In this document: in pieces, positions 40,251-47,745 of the stretch
Layout of the letters: each line of letters starts with the position of its first letter
Position numbering within the stretch: the first letter of the stretch is position 1
Assembly: GCA_041581135.1 (NCBI GenBank)
Contig: JBFGCM010000018.1
Span: forward strand, 1 to 47,920
Length of the DNA stretch: 47,920 nucleotides
DNA from: JBFGCM01 sp041581135
GTDB lineage: Bacteria > Actinomycetota > Acidimicrobiia > Spongiisociales > UBA5794
Direction: 5' to 3'
Made by a program: the position numbers and the translations under genes
Notes under the pieces: model-generated
Told to the model about the DNA's origin: nothing
The model's database searches: none
The model's input: only the letters and a program-made list of their open reading frames with translations

Positions 40251-41210
40251 GTGACCGCCGCCAAGCGGCTCGTGTGGGACTTCTGGCGATCGCTGCGAGG
40301 CGGCGCCGAGACGGAGCTGGTCATCGCCGGCCATTGCAGCGCCGATGTCGAGTGGCATGGGTTTCAACCCATTCGCCGGGCGTCCGGCGCATCCGACGTC
40401 GCCGGCCGCGTCTGGGCGCCGTTGCTCGACGCCATCGGCGACCTCGAACGTCATCCGTACATCCTCCTTGGAGGCGAGTTCGAAGGGAGCACCTGGGTCG
40501 GCGGTACCGGGGAGCTCGCCGGAACGTTCTCCGGGACGTGGCTCGGGATACCGGGCGCCGGCCGTTCCGTACGATTCCGGTTTGGCGAATTCTGCAAGGT
40601 AGAGGGAGGTCGCATCGCCGAGATTCGGATGCTCCTCGACCTCCCGGACTTGGCCCGCCAGGCAGGGCGCCGGCTGCTCCCGTCCAGCTCGGGTCGGGAC
40701 CTACCGGTGCCCGGTCCCTTGACCAATGACGGCGTCCTGCTGTGCGAATCGGATGCCGCCGAGTCCGCCGACACCCTGGGGCTGGTCGAGACCATGATCT
40801 TCGACGGACTCAACCGTTACGACGGTCACGACCAGGCGAGCCAGGATCTGGAGCGGTTCTGGCATGACGAGATGGCGTGGTACGGGCCGGTCGGCCTCGG
40901 AACCTCGCTCGGGCTGGAAGAGTTCACCAGCAACGCGCAGGGCCCGATCGTTCGTGCCTATCCCGACCGGAGGGGCGTGGGTCACGTGGCCCGGATTGGC
41001 GACGGTGCTTATGCGGCCTCCACGGGCTGGCCCAGCCTGGTGGGCACCCACGAGCGCGAGTTCCTCGGGTGGGCGCCCACCGGCGAGGTGAGCCGGTGGA
41101 ACATCATGGACTTCTGGCGACGGGAAGGCGACAAGCTCGCCGAGAATTGGGTGCTGGTCGACCTGGTCGACGTCGCACGCCAGGCGGGGGTCGACCTGCT
41201 CGAGCAGTGA
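40251..41210 (+). CDS. Double SnoaL-like protein, paralogue 4
   Basis: 319 aa from GTG at 40251, 2 nt after the SDR stop; a TTG at 40245 overlapping that stop would add two residues. Motifs in order: GTWLGIPGAGR (the PPTG turn has become PGAG), VEGGRIAEIRMLLDLPDLARQAG, PGPLTNDG, WHDEMAWYGPVGLGTS (WYGPVGLG at 210-217), LGWAPTGE and WRREGDKLAENWVLVDLVD. It is most like paralogue 2 at its end. As the last gene of the coupled series it closes the locus; there is no clear terminator stem beyond a weak 6-bp one at its stop. Confidence 0.85.
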   Translation: MTAAKRLVWDFWRSLRGGAETELVIAGHCSADVEWHGFQPIRRASGASDVAGRVWAPLLDAIGDLERHPYILLGGEFEGSTWVGGTGELAGTFSGTWLGIPGAGRSVRFRFGEFCKVEGGRIAEIRMLLDLPDLARQAGRRLLPSSSGRDLPVPGPLTNDGVLLCESDAAESADTLGLVETMIFDGLNRYDGHDQASQDLERFWHDEMAWYGPVGLGTSLGLEEFTSNAQGPIVRAYPDRRGVGHVARIGDGAYAASTGWPSLVGTHEREFLGWAPTGEVSRWNIMDFWRREGDKLAENWVLVDLVDVARQAGVDLLEQ

Positions 41211-41228
41211 CCTGGGGGCGGTGCGCGG

Positions 41229-41430
41229 TCACACCGGCCCAGCTCCGTTGCCATGCACCGACAGGTTGCCCCCGGCGATCTGCTGTTCCACCGTCTCCAC
41301 GCCGTTCCAGTTGCTCGAGAAGATCAAGACCCCGTCCTTGTCCCACAAGGTGAAGCTGATCGTGTCGACGCCGTCGGCCGTGCCGACGTCGGTCATGCGC
41401 ATCTGCAGGGTGAGGTTTCCGCCCCGACCT
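41229..41430 (-). pseudogene. C-terminal remnant of a secreted repeat-type protein
   Basis: Reading leftwards, about 65 codons ending at TGA (41231-41229) give GGNLTLQMRMTDVGTADGVD, then TISFTLWDKDGVLIFSSNW and QQIAGGNLSVHGNGAG. The beta-rich F-x-L-W-D-K-D and GGN-x-x-VHG pattern resembles the C-terminal beta domain of large secreted actinobacterial proteins. A TGA upstream in frame and no start codon with a ribosome site show it is only a tail. It lies just outside the end of the LacI-led locus. Confidence 0.55.
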
Positions 41431-41668
41431 CTCCATCACCCCCCTCGGTGATCCTGTGCGCGCGGAGGAGTCGCTACGGGGGAGCGAGAAGGGGCAGAGG
41501 AGACCGGATCGCGGATCCAGTCACGCAGTCCATCGTCTCCCTCTTCCTCGTGATTGAACCCTACTGTCCCCGTTTGCAGCGGTGTCAGGGATGTTTGTGC
41601 TTGCCGACGGGATACGGCACGTCGCAATGCGCACCACGACCAGGAAGCGACAGAGAAGGGACACGGGG
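41431..41668. other. Intergenic region after the LacI-led locus
   Basis: About 240 nt without a gene I can support. TACTGT at about 41562 could be a -10 box for the next gene. No RNA fold or att-like repeat is evident. Confidence 0.4.
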
Positions 41669-42508
41669 ATGCGGATCGAGCGATTTCTCGATCAGTTCGA
41701 AGAGGCGGCAGCAGTGTACGGAGGCACTGCGGCCGAGCTACGAGCCCGTGATGCCGGGCGCGGTGGCGTCGAGCGATGGCTGGCGATCGACGGCGAGCAA
41801 GCCGTGGGGGCGGTCACCAGGTCCGTACGGCCCGACGACAGGGTGTTTCTCCGGTTCGCCTGTCTCGACCCGGGGGCCTACGAACCGTTGACCGCCACCG
41901 CCTCCGAGGGGGCGACCGGATCGGTGTGCACGATGGTCGAGGCGGACGACGCCGACGCGATCCAAAGCCTGGAGGCGGCAGGATTCGTCATCGAGATCGT
42001 CCAGGAAGCGTTCCGCATCCGCTTCGACCGGGCACTGGCGATGCTGCGCCGTGCCTGGCTCCCGTCTGGCTTCACGATCGTCAGCGCCGACGAAGTGAAC
42101 CACGACCTCTTGTTCGAGCTCGACAATGCGCTGCGGCAGGATGTCCCCGGCACCGATGGGTGGCATGGGAACCGCGACTGGTTCGACGAAGAGCTCGCCG
42201 AGCGGCCCCCGTATGACCCCACCGGCTATCTCGTCGGTATCGAGCAGTCGTCGCGGGCGTACGCCGGGCTCTTCCGCATGTGGCGCAACCCGTCCGGCCC
42301 CCGGCTCGGCCTCATCGGCGTGCGCCGACCGTACCGACGCTCCTCGCTCGCTGCGGCGTTGCTGGCCGAGGGACTCGAAGCGGCAGCGCAGTGGGGGCAT
42401 GACACGTTCGTGACCGAGACGAGCCTGTCGAACGCTGCCGTGTATCCCCGGATACAGAAGCTCGGCGCCGAGTCGCTCGGCCGTTCCATCCAGATGGTCC
42501 TCACCTGA
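41669..42508 (+). CDS. GNAT-type acetyltransferase
   Basis: 279 aa from the ATG at 41669 (GAAGGGA 7 nt upstream); earlier in-frame starts to 41582 lack a ribosome site. Two N-acetyltransferase-like halves are suggested: the first, about 1-135, is degenerate; the second holds LGLIGVRRPYRRSSLAAALLAEG, the acetyl-CoA-binding motif A (R-x-x-x-R/G pattern), and TSLSNAAVYPRIQKLGA, the usual Asn-x-x-x-Tyr helix. Substrate unknown. Double-GNAT proteins of this size are frequent in actinobacteria, with mycothiol synthase the best-known example, but residues specific to it are not apparent. Confidence 0.82.
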   Translation: MRIERFLDQFEEAAAVYGGTAAELRARDAGRGGVERWLAIDGEQAVGAVTRSVRPDDRVFLRFACLDPGAYEPLTATASEGATGSVCTMVEADDADAIQSLEAAGFVIEIVQEAFRIRFDRALAMLRRAWLPSGFTIVSADEVNHDLLFELDNALRQDVPGTDGWHGNRDWFDEELAERPPYDPTGYLVGIEQSSRAYAGLFRMWRNPSGPRLGLIGVRRPYRRSSLAAALLAEGLEAAAQWGHDTFVTETSLSNAAVYPRIQKLGAESLGRSIQMVLT

Positions 42509-42625
42509 GTCAGCCGGCGTGGGTCCGAGGGTCCCCATGGCGCCGAGTGCTGCTGTCCCCACCGATGATTGCGAGGCCGCAGAGCCGGGTAGGTGAGTGG
42601 CCAGGACGAACACCGGAGGACACCT

Positions 42626-43576
42626 GTGAGAGCCATGCAACGCCTCGCCCAGCAGGGCGGCGCCGACCCCGCTACCGGATCAACCACCAACGAGGTTGCG
42701 GATTCGCTCGGCTCGATCTGGGAGGCATTCCTCGAGGCGATTCCACGTATCGGTATCGCCATCGTCGTGGTGATTGCCGGCTGGCTGGTGGGACGGCTCG
42801 TCCGCTCGATCGTGCGGAGCGCGCTCGAGAAGAGCCAGACCGAGAGCTTCACCAGGGTGATGAGCAAGATGGCGGGCTGGGCGGTCCTCGGCGTGGGGAT
42901 CTTGCTGGCGCTCACGGTCATCTTCCCGTCGGTCGCTCCCGTCGACCTCCTTGCCGGCCTCGGGATCTTCTCGGTCGCCATCGGGTTCGCCTTCCAAGAC
43001 ATCCTGGAGAACCTGCTCGCCGGCGTTCTGCTGGTGCTTCGGGAACCGTTCCATGGCGGAGACCAGATAGCGGTCAACGGTCACGTCGGCACGGTCGAGG
43101 AGATCACGATTCGGGAGACGAGGCTGAAGACCTTCGACGGCAAGCGGGTGCTGGTGCCGAATGCCGACGTGTACAAGAACGCCATCGTGGTGCAGACCGC
43201 CTTCGAGCAGCGGAGGATGGACTTCATCGTTGGCGTGGCCTACGAGGCGGATCTTGCCGAGGCGCGTCGGATCATCGAGAACGCCGCGACCGGTGTCGAG
43301 GGCGTCGCGGCCGATCCGGCCCCGGAGGCCTTCGTCACCGAGCTGGGCACCTCCACCGTGAACTTCCAGGTGCGGTTCTGGACCGACTCGCGGCAACACG
43401 AGGCCGTGGAGACCCGGGATCGCGTCATCGAGGCCGTCAAGGTGGCTCTCGACGATGCCGGTGTGGAGATGCCCGCCGACATCGTGGCGCTGCAGGGCAC
43501 GCCGAGCCTCACTGCGGCGCTGCAGGGCGAGGAGGTGACCCTCGCAGGAGGGGTCCCCGCCGTCGCCAACGCCTAG
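42626..43576 (+). CDS. MscS-family mechanosensitive channel
   Basis: 316 aa from GTG at 42626, chosen because GGAGG lies 6 nt upstream; a GTG at 42593 is possible. Membrane helices at about 35-58, 75-95 and 103-130, the last being the pore helix in LGIFSVAIGFAFQDILENLLAGVLL. The following beta domain is FHGGDQIAVNGHVGTVEEITIRETRLKTFDGKRVLVPNADVY, the most conserved MscS region. The C-terminal alpha-beta domain is complete. It should release solutes on hypo-osmotic shock. A hairpin terminator follows 16 nt after the stop. Confidence 0.93.
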   Translation: MRAMQRLAQQGGADPATGSTTNEVADSLGSIWEAFLEAIPRIGIAIVVVIAGWLVGRLVRSIVRSALEKSQTESFTRVMSKMAGWAVLGVGILLALTVIFPSVAPVDLLAGLGIFSVAIGFAFQDILENLLAGVLLVLREPFHGGDQIAVNGHVGTVEEITIRETRLKTFDGKRVLVPNADVYKNAIVVQTAFEQRRMDFIVGVAYEADLAEARRIIENAATGVEGVAADPAPEAFVTELGTSTVNFQVRFWTDSRQHEAVETRDRVIEAVKVALDDAGVEMPADIVALQGTPSLTAALQGEEVTLAGGVPAVANA

Positions 43577-43592
43577 CTGAAACAGCCCTCGC

Positions 43593-43620
43593 CGGGGCCG
43601 GGTGCGTGCGCCCGGCCCCG
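43593..43620 (+). terminator. Hairpin terminator after the MscS gene
   Basis: 10-bp GC-only stem (CGGGGCCGGG / CCCGGCCCCG) with an 8-nt loop; no T-tract. Confidence 0.7.
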
Positions 43621-43691
43621 TCTGCGTGTCACAGCCACCCCCGAATGCCCCAGCCGCAGTTCCCGAAGGCGTCCGCTCGTTGGACTGCTGC

Positions 43692-43697
43692 CACAAT
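43692..43697 (+). promoter_or_regulatory. -10-like box (CACAAT) of a leaderless promoter
   Basis: Four-of-six match to TATAAT, 6 nt before the GTG at 43704; weaker than the TANNNT examples. Confidence 0.4.
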
Positions 43698-43703
43698 GGC
43701 GGC

Positions 43704-44477
43704 GTGACCCAGGAACGACTGTCGAAGAAGGACCGCGAGGATCGGGCTGCCGACGAGCTCGCCGCCCGTCTCGATGCCCTCAGCCGGCCGCTGGCCGAAC
43801 GCGTGCTCGGGCGCGCCATCGAGTTGGACCACGAAGCGCGTGAGGCGGCGGAGGAGGCCGCCTCCACCATCGACTACGAGACGCTCAAGGACGTCGCCCT
43901 CGAAGTCGGGATCAGCGAGGACTCGTTGAAGAAGGCGCTGCTGGAGGAGCTCGACACCGAGAAGGACCACGACGCCACTCCGGTGGAGAAGCTCACGATT
44001 CCAGACGTCATCCGGGGCGGGGCGATCGTTCCCGGCACGGGTGACGCCGTCATGGAGCGGCTGCAGCAGTACATGGCCGAGGTCGAGGGCCTGGCCGAGG
44101 GAGAGCGGTCGGGGCCGTTGGTCGTGTGGCGACGCCCCACCGCCGGCATGCCTCGCAGAGTGGAGACCCGTGTCGTCCCACAGACCAGGGGAGACCGGCA
44201 GCTCATCGAAGTCGACGTCTCCACCTCACCGACCCGGAGGCGGGGCTGGGCCTGGTTCATCTCCATCCTCGTCATCGCGGCGCTGCTCGGCACCCCGCTG
44301 GGTGGGTTCGTGTTCCTCGGGCTCCTCGTCGCCGGCGTCGTCACGGTGGGCTCGTGGATCAAGCGGGTTGCCCGCAAGGCGCGCCGAACCGTCAATCACG
44401 TTCTGGGCGCGTTCGCCGACGAGGTCACCCAGTCCAATCCGGAGTGGCTCGACATCTGGGAGCGGCTGAAGGACTGA
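43704..44477 (+). CDS. Membrane protein with N-terminal helical domain, function unknown
   Basis: 257 aa from GTG at 43704. The first 100 residues are helical and charged, with LGRAIELDHEAREAAEEA and LKDVALEVGISEDSLKKAL, a domain found at the N-terminus of several uncharacterised bacterial membrane proteins. The middle (about 100-170) is beta-rich and ends VSTSPTRRRGW. Two membrane helices lie at about 178-195 and 199-215, and the tail is basic then acidic (TQSNPEWLDIWERLKD). The repeat of helical and beta parts suggests a cytoplasmic head held at the membrane. I do not recognise a function. Confidence 0.7.
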   Translation: MTQERLSKKDREDRAADELAARLDALSRPLAERVLGRAIELDHEAREAAEEAASTIDYETLKDVALEVGISEDSLKKALLEELDTEKDHDATPVEKLTIPDVIRGGAIVPGTGDAVMERLQQYMAEVEGLAEGERSGPLVVWRRPTAGMPRRVETRVVPQTRGDRQLIEVDVSTSPTRRRGWAWFISILVIAALLGTPLGGFVFLGLLVAGVVTVGSWIKRVARKARRTVNHVLGAFADEVTQSNPEWLDIWERLKD

Positions 44478-44489
44478 CCGGGTCAGTCC
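44471..44489. terminator. Bidirectional hairpin between convergent genes
   Basis: GGACTGACC-G-GGTCAGTCC, a perfect palindrome that includes the stop codon of the gene at 43704 and lies 5 nt from the stop of the convergent gene. Practical stem 7 bp. Confidence 0.6.
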
Positions 44490-44493
44490 CGGC

Positions 44494-45885
44494 TCAGCCC
44501 CCGGCCGGGCCGATCTCGAGCGCAGCCATGATCCAATGTGAGCTGTCGAGAATCCATGTCGGGTCTCGATCCTCGCCGTCGTGCCACGCCGCGGTCAGTG
44601 TCGCCTCGCCCCCCTCGGAAGCCAGGATGGAGTAGCCGTCCTCGAGTCTCGGCTGTGCCTGCGTGAAGGCCGTTGCATAGGTCAGGTGGTGTGGACTGGC
44701 GAACCCGTCGAGCGTGACGGTGGCGACCGTGGTGTCGCCCGTGACGGCATAGGAGGATTCGGACGACTGCACGACCCGGGCGCTCCCGAAGCTCGTCACC
44801 GACCAGCGGATGTTCTTGTCGGGGGCGACGTTGATCGTGATGGGTCCGTTGACGGCGTCGGTCGTCTGATACACCGAGAGCTGACGCGGGGCGGTGTCCC
44901 CCGTTGCGACCGCGGTGAGCAGCGAGAACGCCACCCCGTCGGCGCGCAGCACCGCTGCCGGATCCATACCGGCGGTGCTGGTGACGGCGACGATGGTCAG
45001 GGTGCCCGGGGCGGTGGAGACCGCCGGCGTCGACGCCGACGTGGTGTTGGACGCCGAGCCGGTCGTGAGCTGGGTGGCGGTGATGGGTTGCGGCGGCTGC
45101 GGGGCCGGATCGTCTGCAACGTCTGTCACCGAGATGACGACGGGCCGCGTGGTCGTGAGTGAGCCGTCCGACGCGATGATCGTGTAGGGCCCGTAGGTGC
45201 CTGCATCGTCGGCTCCGGGCCTGGCGATGAGCGTTGCGGTTCCGTCGCCGTGATCGACGAAGCTCGCCCACGGCTCGAGCTCGGGGGTGATGGTGAGGCT
45301 CACGGGCTCCGCGTCGGGGTCGGTCGCCGTCACAGTGAGTTCGAGGATGTCACCCTCGGCCACCGAATGCTTGCCGATCATGTCGAGCTCAGGCGGTCGA
45401 TTCGTGCGGACGTCGTCGTTCAGGATGGTGACCGTGTGCGTGGAGTTCTGTCCCAGCACGTGGTCCATGTTGCTGGTGAGCGCTACGACGAAGGTCTCGT
45501 CGGCCTCATCGATCGCGTCATCGACGATCTCGATGCTGATCTGGTGGACCGTTGCCGCCTCGCCGACCTCGAGTGTCTGTGTGACGGCGACGAAGTCGGC
45601 GCCGGCAACCGCGCTCCCGTCGACGGTGCGGACGTCGACCGCGATGGAGCCGCTGCGGTCCAGCGTTCCCACCACGGTGATGACATGGGTGCCACTGGAC
45701 TCGCTGACCTGGGCTCCCGGTTCCGTGAATTCGATCACCGTGCCCTGGTCGGCGCCGGCGGATACCACCCCGTTGATGGCGATCGCCGCAGCGATCGCCG
45801 CCAGTACCAGCATGAGGCGTCGCCACGACGGCGAGTCGATCAGAGAAGCACGGATGGGGGTGTCGCGGCGCGGTGCAGGCAGCAT
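44494..45885 (-). CDS. Exported Calx-beta / Ig-like domain protein
   Basis: 463 aa. The ATG at 45885 has GAGGAG about 12 nt upstream, so the start is tentative; an ATG 24 codons later (MLVLAAIAAAIA) would begin at the signal helix. Signal or anchor about 25-45. A Calx-beta domain at about 50-140 shows VDVRTVDGSAVAGADFVAV and DDAIDEADETFVVALTSN, the typical D-G-x-A-x-x-G-x-D-F and D-E-x-x-E-x-F strings that bind calcium. A second beta domain has PPELDMIGKHSVAEGD and VTATDPDAEPVSL (cadherin/putative Ig-like). The last 180 residues form a beta-rich domain ending WILDSSHWIMAALEIGP that I do not recognise. Likely an adhesive or surface protein. Confidence 0.82.
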   Translation of the reverse strand: MLPAPRRDTPIRASLIDSPSWRRLMLVLAAIAAAIAINGVVSAGADQGTVIEFTEPGAQVSESSGTHVITVVGTLDRSGSIAVDVRTVDGSAVAGADFVAVTQTLEVGEAATVHQISIEIVDDAIDEADETFVVALTSNMDHVLGQNSTHTVTILNDDVRTNRPPELDMIGKHSVAEGDILELTVTATDPDAEPVSLTITPELEPWASFVDHGDGTATLIARPGADDAGTYGPYTIIASDGSLTTTRPVVISVTDVADDPAPQPPQPITATQLTTGSASNTTSASTPAVSTAPGTLTIVAVTSTAGMDPAAVLRADGVAFSLLTAVATGDTAPRQLSVYQTTDAVNGPITINVAPDKNIRWSVTSFGSARVVQSSESSYAVTGDTTVATVTLDGFASPHHLTYATAFTQAQPRLEDGYSILASEGGEATLTAAWHDGEDRDPTWILDSSHWIMAALEIGPAGG

Positions 45886-46060
45886 CGTCGGGAGGGCTCC
45901 TCGTTGTGGGGGTCGTGGCTGTGGGTCGCAGGCTGCCGGCGCGTGGCACAACACGACCTCAACGACAAGTGAGGAATCCGTCAACGAAGCGCTCGTGCCG
46001 GCTCGATTTGCAGGGTGCCCGCCAGGTCCGAGCGAGGCGAGCATAGCCGGACCGGGATGA

Positions 46061-46079
46061 CGGGCCCAGTTTGGGCCCG
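46061..46079. other. Short inverted repeat in a divergent intergenic region
   Basis: CGGGCCCA-GTT-TGGGCCCG, an 8-bp perfect stem between the divergent Calx-beta and amidotransferase genes. It may be a protein-binding site or a leader hairpin; no partner is identified. Confidence 0.4.
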
Positions 46080-46104
46080 CCGCTGGGAGTGCATGCGGTG
46101 TCGG

Positions 46105-46110
46105 TACACT
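46105..46110 (+). promoter_or_regulatory. -10 box (TACACT) of a leaderless promoter
   Basis: TANNNT, 7 nt before the GTG at 46118. Confidence 0.6.
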
Positions 46111-46117
46111 CTCAGTC

Positions 46118-46855
46118 GTGCGACCCGTCATCGGCCTCACCACGAAGCCCGTTCCCGTCACCAACTCGCTGGGAGAGGTGGACTCCCACGTGCTCACGCG
46201 CACGTACACCGACTCGGTGCTCCGCGCCGGGGGCACTCCGCTGTTGCTCCTGCCGGTTCCGGCGCCGGCCATCGAGGGTCTCCTGGATCGCATCGACGGA
46301 CTGGTGCTCACCGGTGGCGGAGACGTGTCGCCCCACCGTTACGGCCAGGACGAGGACGAGACCGTGCGGGGCGTCGATTTCGACCGGGACGAGTTCGAGC
46401 TCGAGCTGGTGCTCGCCGCCAAGGCGCGGGGAATGCCGGTGTTCGCAATCTGCCGTGGCCACCAGGTGCTGAACGTGGCGCTCGGCGGAACGCTCCTTCA
46501 GGACATAGCTCTGGCCATCGGCTCGATGGACCACGACCAGGTGGGCCACCTCGCATGGGAAGGCCATCAGCCCATCAAGATCGACCCGGCGTCTCGGCTG
46601 TGCGACATCGTCGGCGACAGCGAACTGTTGGTGAACTCGATCCACCACCAAGCCATCGATCGGCTCGCTCCCGGCCTCACCCCCGTCGCATGGGCGCAGG
46701 ATGGCGTGATCGAGGCGGTGCAGCACGACGACGGTGAATGGCCGCTCCTTTCGGTCCAATGGCACCCGGAGGTGCTCGGCGATCGCGATGACGTGGCTTC
46801 CTTCCGGCTGTTCTCGGCCTTCGTCGACGCCGCCCGGAGCGCAGCAGCTCATTGA
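46118..46855 (+). CDS. PuuD-like gamma-glutamyl-gamma-aminobutyrate hydrolase / class I glutamine amidotransferase
   Basis: 245 aa. Catalytic elements: LVLTGGGDVSPHRYG (oxyanion loop and family-specific GGGD-x-x-P), AICRGHQVLNVALGG with nucleophile Cys112, SIHHQ, and SVQWHPE with His216 and Glu218. This matches the peptidase C26 family, whose PuuD removes glutamate from gamma-glutamyl-GABA in putrescine degradation. Other members hydrolyse gamma-glutamyl amides of amines. No puuA/puuB/puuC genes are adjacent, so the substrate remains open. GTG start fixed by the leaderless -10 box. Confidence 0.9.
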   Translation: MRPVIGLTTKPVPVTNSLGEVDSHVLTRTYTDSVLRAGGTPLLLLPVPAPAIEGLLDRIDGLVLTGGGDVSPHRYGQDEDETVRGVDFDRDEFELELVLAAKARGMPVFAICRGHQVLNVALGGTLLQDIALAIGSMDHDQVGHLAWEGHQPIKIDPASRLCDIVGDSELLVNSIHHQAIDRLAPGLTPVAWAQDGVIEAVQHDDGEWPLLSVQWHPEVLGDRDDVASFRLFSAFVDAARSAAAH

Positions 46856-46901
46856 ACGGGCCGCTCGGCCCGCCACGAGGCGGCTGCAGGTGGCGCCCGG
46901 G

Positions 46902-46907
46902 TAGATT
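46902..46907 (+). promoter_or_regulatory. -10 box (TAGATT) of a leaderless promoter
   Basis: TANNNT, 6 nt before the GTG at 46914. Confidence 0.6.
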
Positions 46908-46913
46908 CCGCAC

Positions 46914-47648
46914 GTGAGCTACACCCGCGCACTCGTCACTGGCGCATCCCGCGGGATCGGTCGGGCAGTCGTTGCCGCCTTCCGGGACCGGGGCATGGTG
47001 GTGCACGCCCTCGCCCGGCCGAGCGAGGCACTCGATGCCGTCGGCGCCGACCTGGGGGCGGAGGTCCACCCGGTCGACCTGGCCGACACGGCGGCGGTCG
47101 CCGCCGTGATGGAGCAGCTCGGCGACGTGGACGTGGTGGTGAACAACGCCGGCGTGCTTCCTGAGATCGCGCCGTTTCACGAGACAGACCCGAGCAGCAT
47201 CGACGCCTCGCTCGACATCAACGTGCGGGCCCCGCTGCACGTGGCGAGGCTCACGCTGCCGGGCATGGTGGCGCGCAACCGGGGCCACGTCTTCTTCATC
47301 GGCTCCATCGCCGGGAAGCGCCCGTCGCAGCACCTCGCCGTCTACAGCGCCACCAAGGCCGCGCTGCACGCGTTCGCCGACTGTTTGAAGGCCGACCTGC
47401 TCGGCACCGCCGTTCGGGTCACGGTCGTCGCTCCCGGGCGGGTTCGCACGAGCCTGTATGACGACATCTACGGAGACTCCGCCGCGGCGGAAGCGGCCCT
47501 CTACGAGGGCGTCGATCCGGTACGCCCGGAGGACGTGGCGACAGTCGTGCTTGCCGCGCTCGACATGCCGCCCAACGTTGATGTCACGTCGGTCGAGGTG
47601 ATGCCCACCCGTCAGGTCTACGGCGGCACGATGCTGGCGCGGGACTGA
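46914..47648 (+). CDS. SDR oxidoreductase, YdfG-like (3-hydroxy acid dehydrogenase type)
   Basis: 244 aa. TGASRGIG (9-16), NNAGV, catalytic GSIAG, YSATK and VAPGRVRTSL form a complete classical SDR. The end VTSVEVMPTRQVYGG matches the C-terminal V-E-V-M-P-T signature of YdfG-type enzymes, which oxidise serine, threonine or 3-hydroxy acids with NADP+. Position 35 (ALARPSEALD) has Arg, agreeing with NADP. The substrate is a family inference. It has its own promoter box and no operon partner: the next gene starts 97 nt later with its own ribosome site. Confidence 0.9.
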   Translation: MSYTRALVTGASRGIGRAVVAAFRDRGMVVHALARPSEALDAVGADLGAEVHPVDLADTAAVAAVMEQLGDVDVVVNNAGVLPEIAPFHETDPSSIDASLDINVRAPLHVARLTLPGMVARNRGHVFFIGSIAGKRPSQHLAVYSATKAALHAFADCLKADLLGTAVRVTVVAPGRVRTSLYDDIYGDSAAAEAALYEGVDPVRPEDVATVVLAALDMPPNVDVTSVEVMPTRQVYGGTMLARD

Positions 47649-47745
47649 GGCGATGCCGCGTCGAGGCGCCCGAGAATCCGGGAACCTGCCGCCCGCCATC
47701 GACGTCTGAAAGGAATCGCACACCCCACCTCGAAAGGAGGAACCG

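Noticed and set aside
41211..41240. GTGACC...GGTCAC stem after the last SnoaL gene as a terminator
   Set aside because: Six base pairs with a 14-nt loop, too weak to call.
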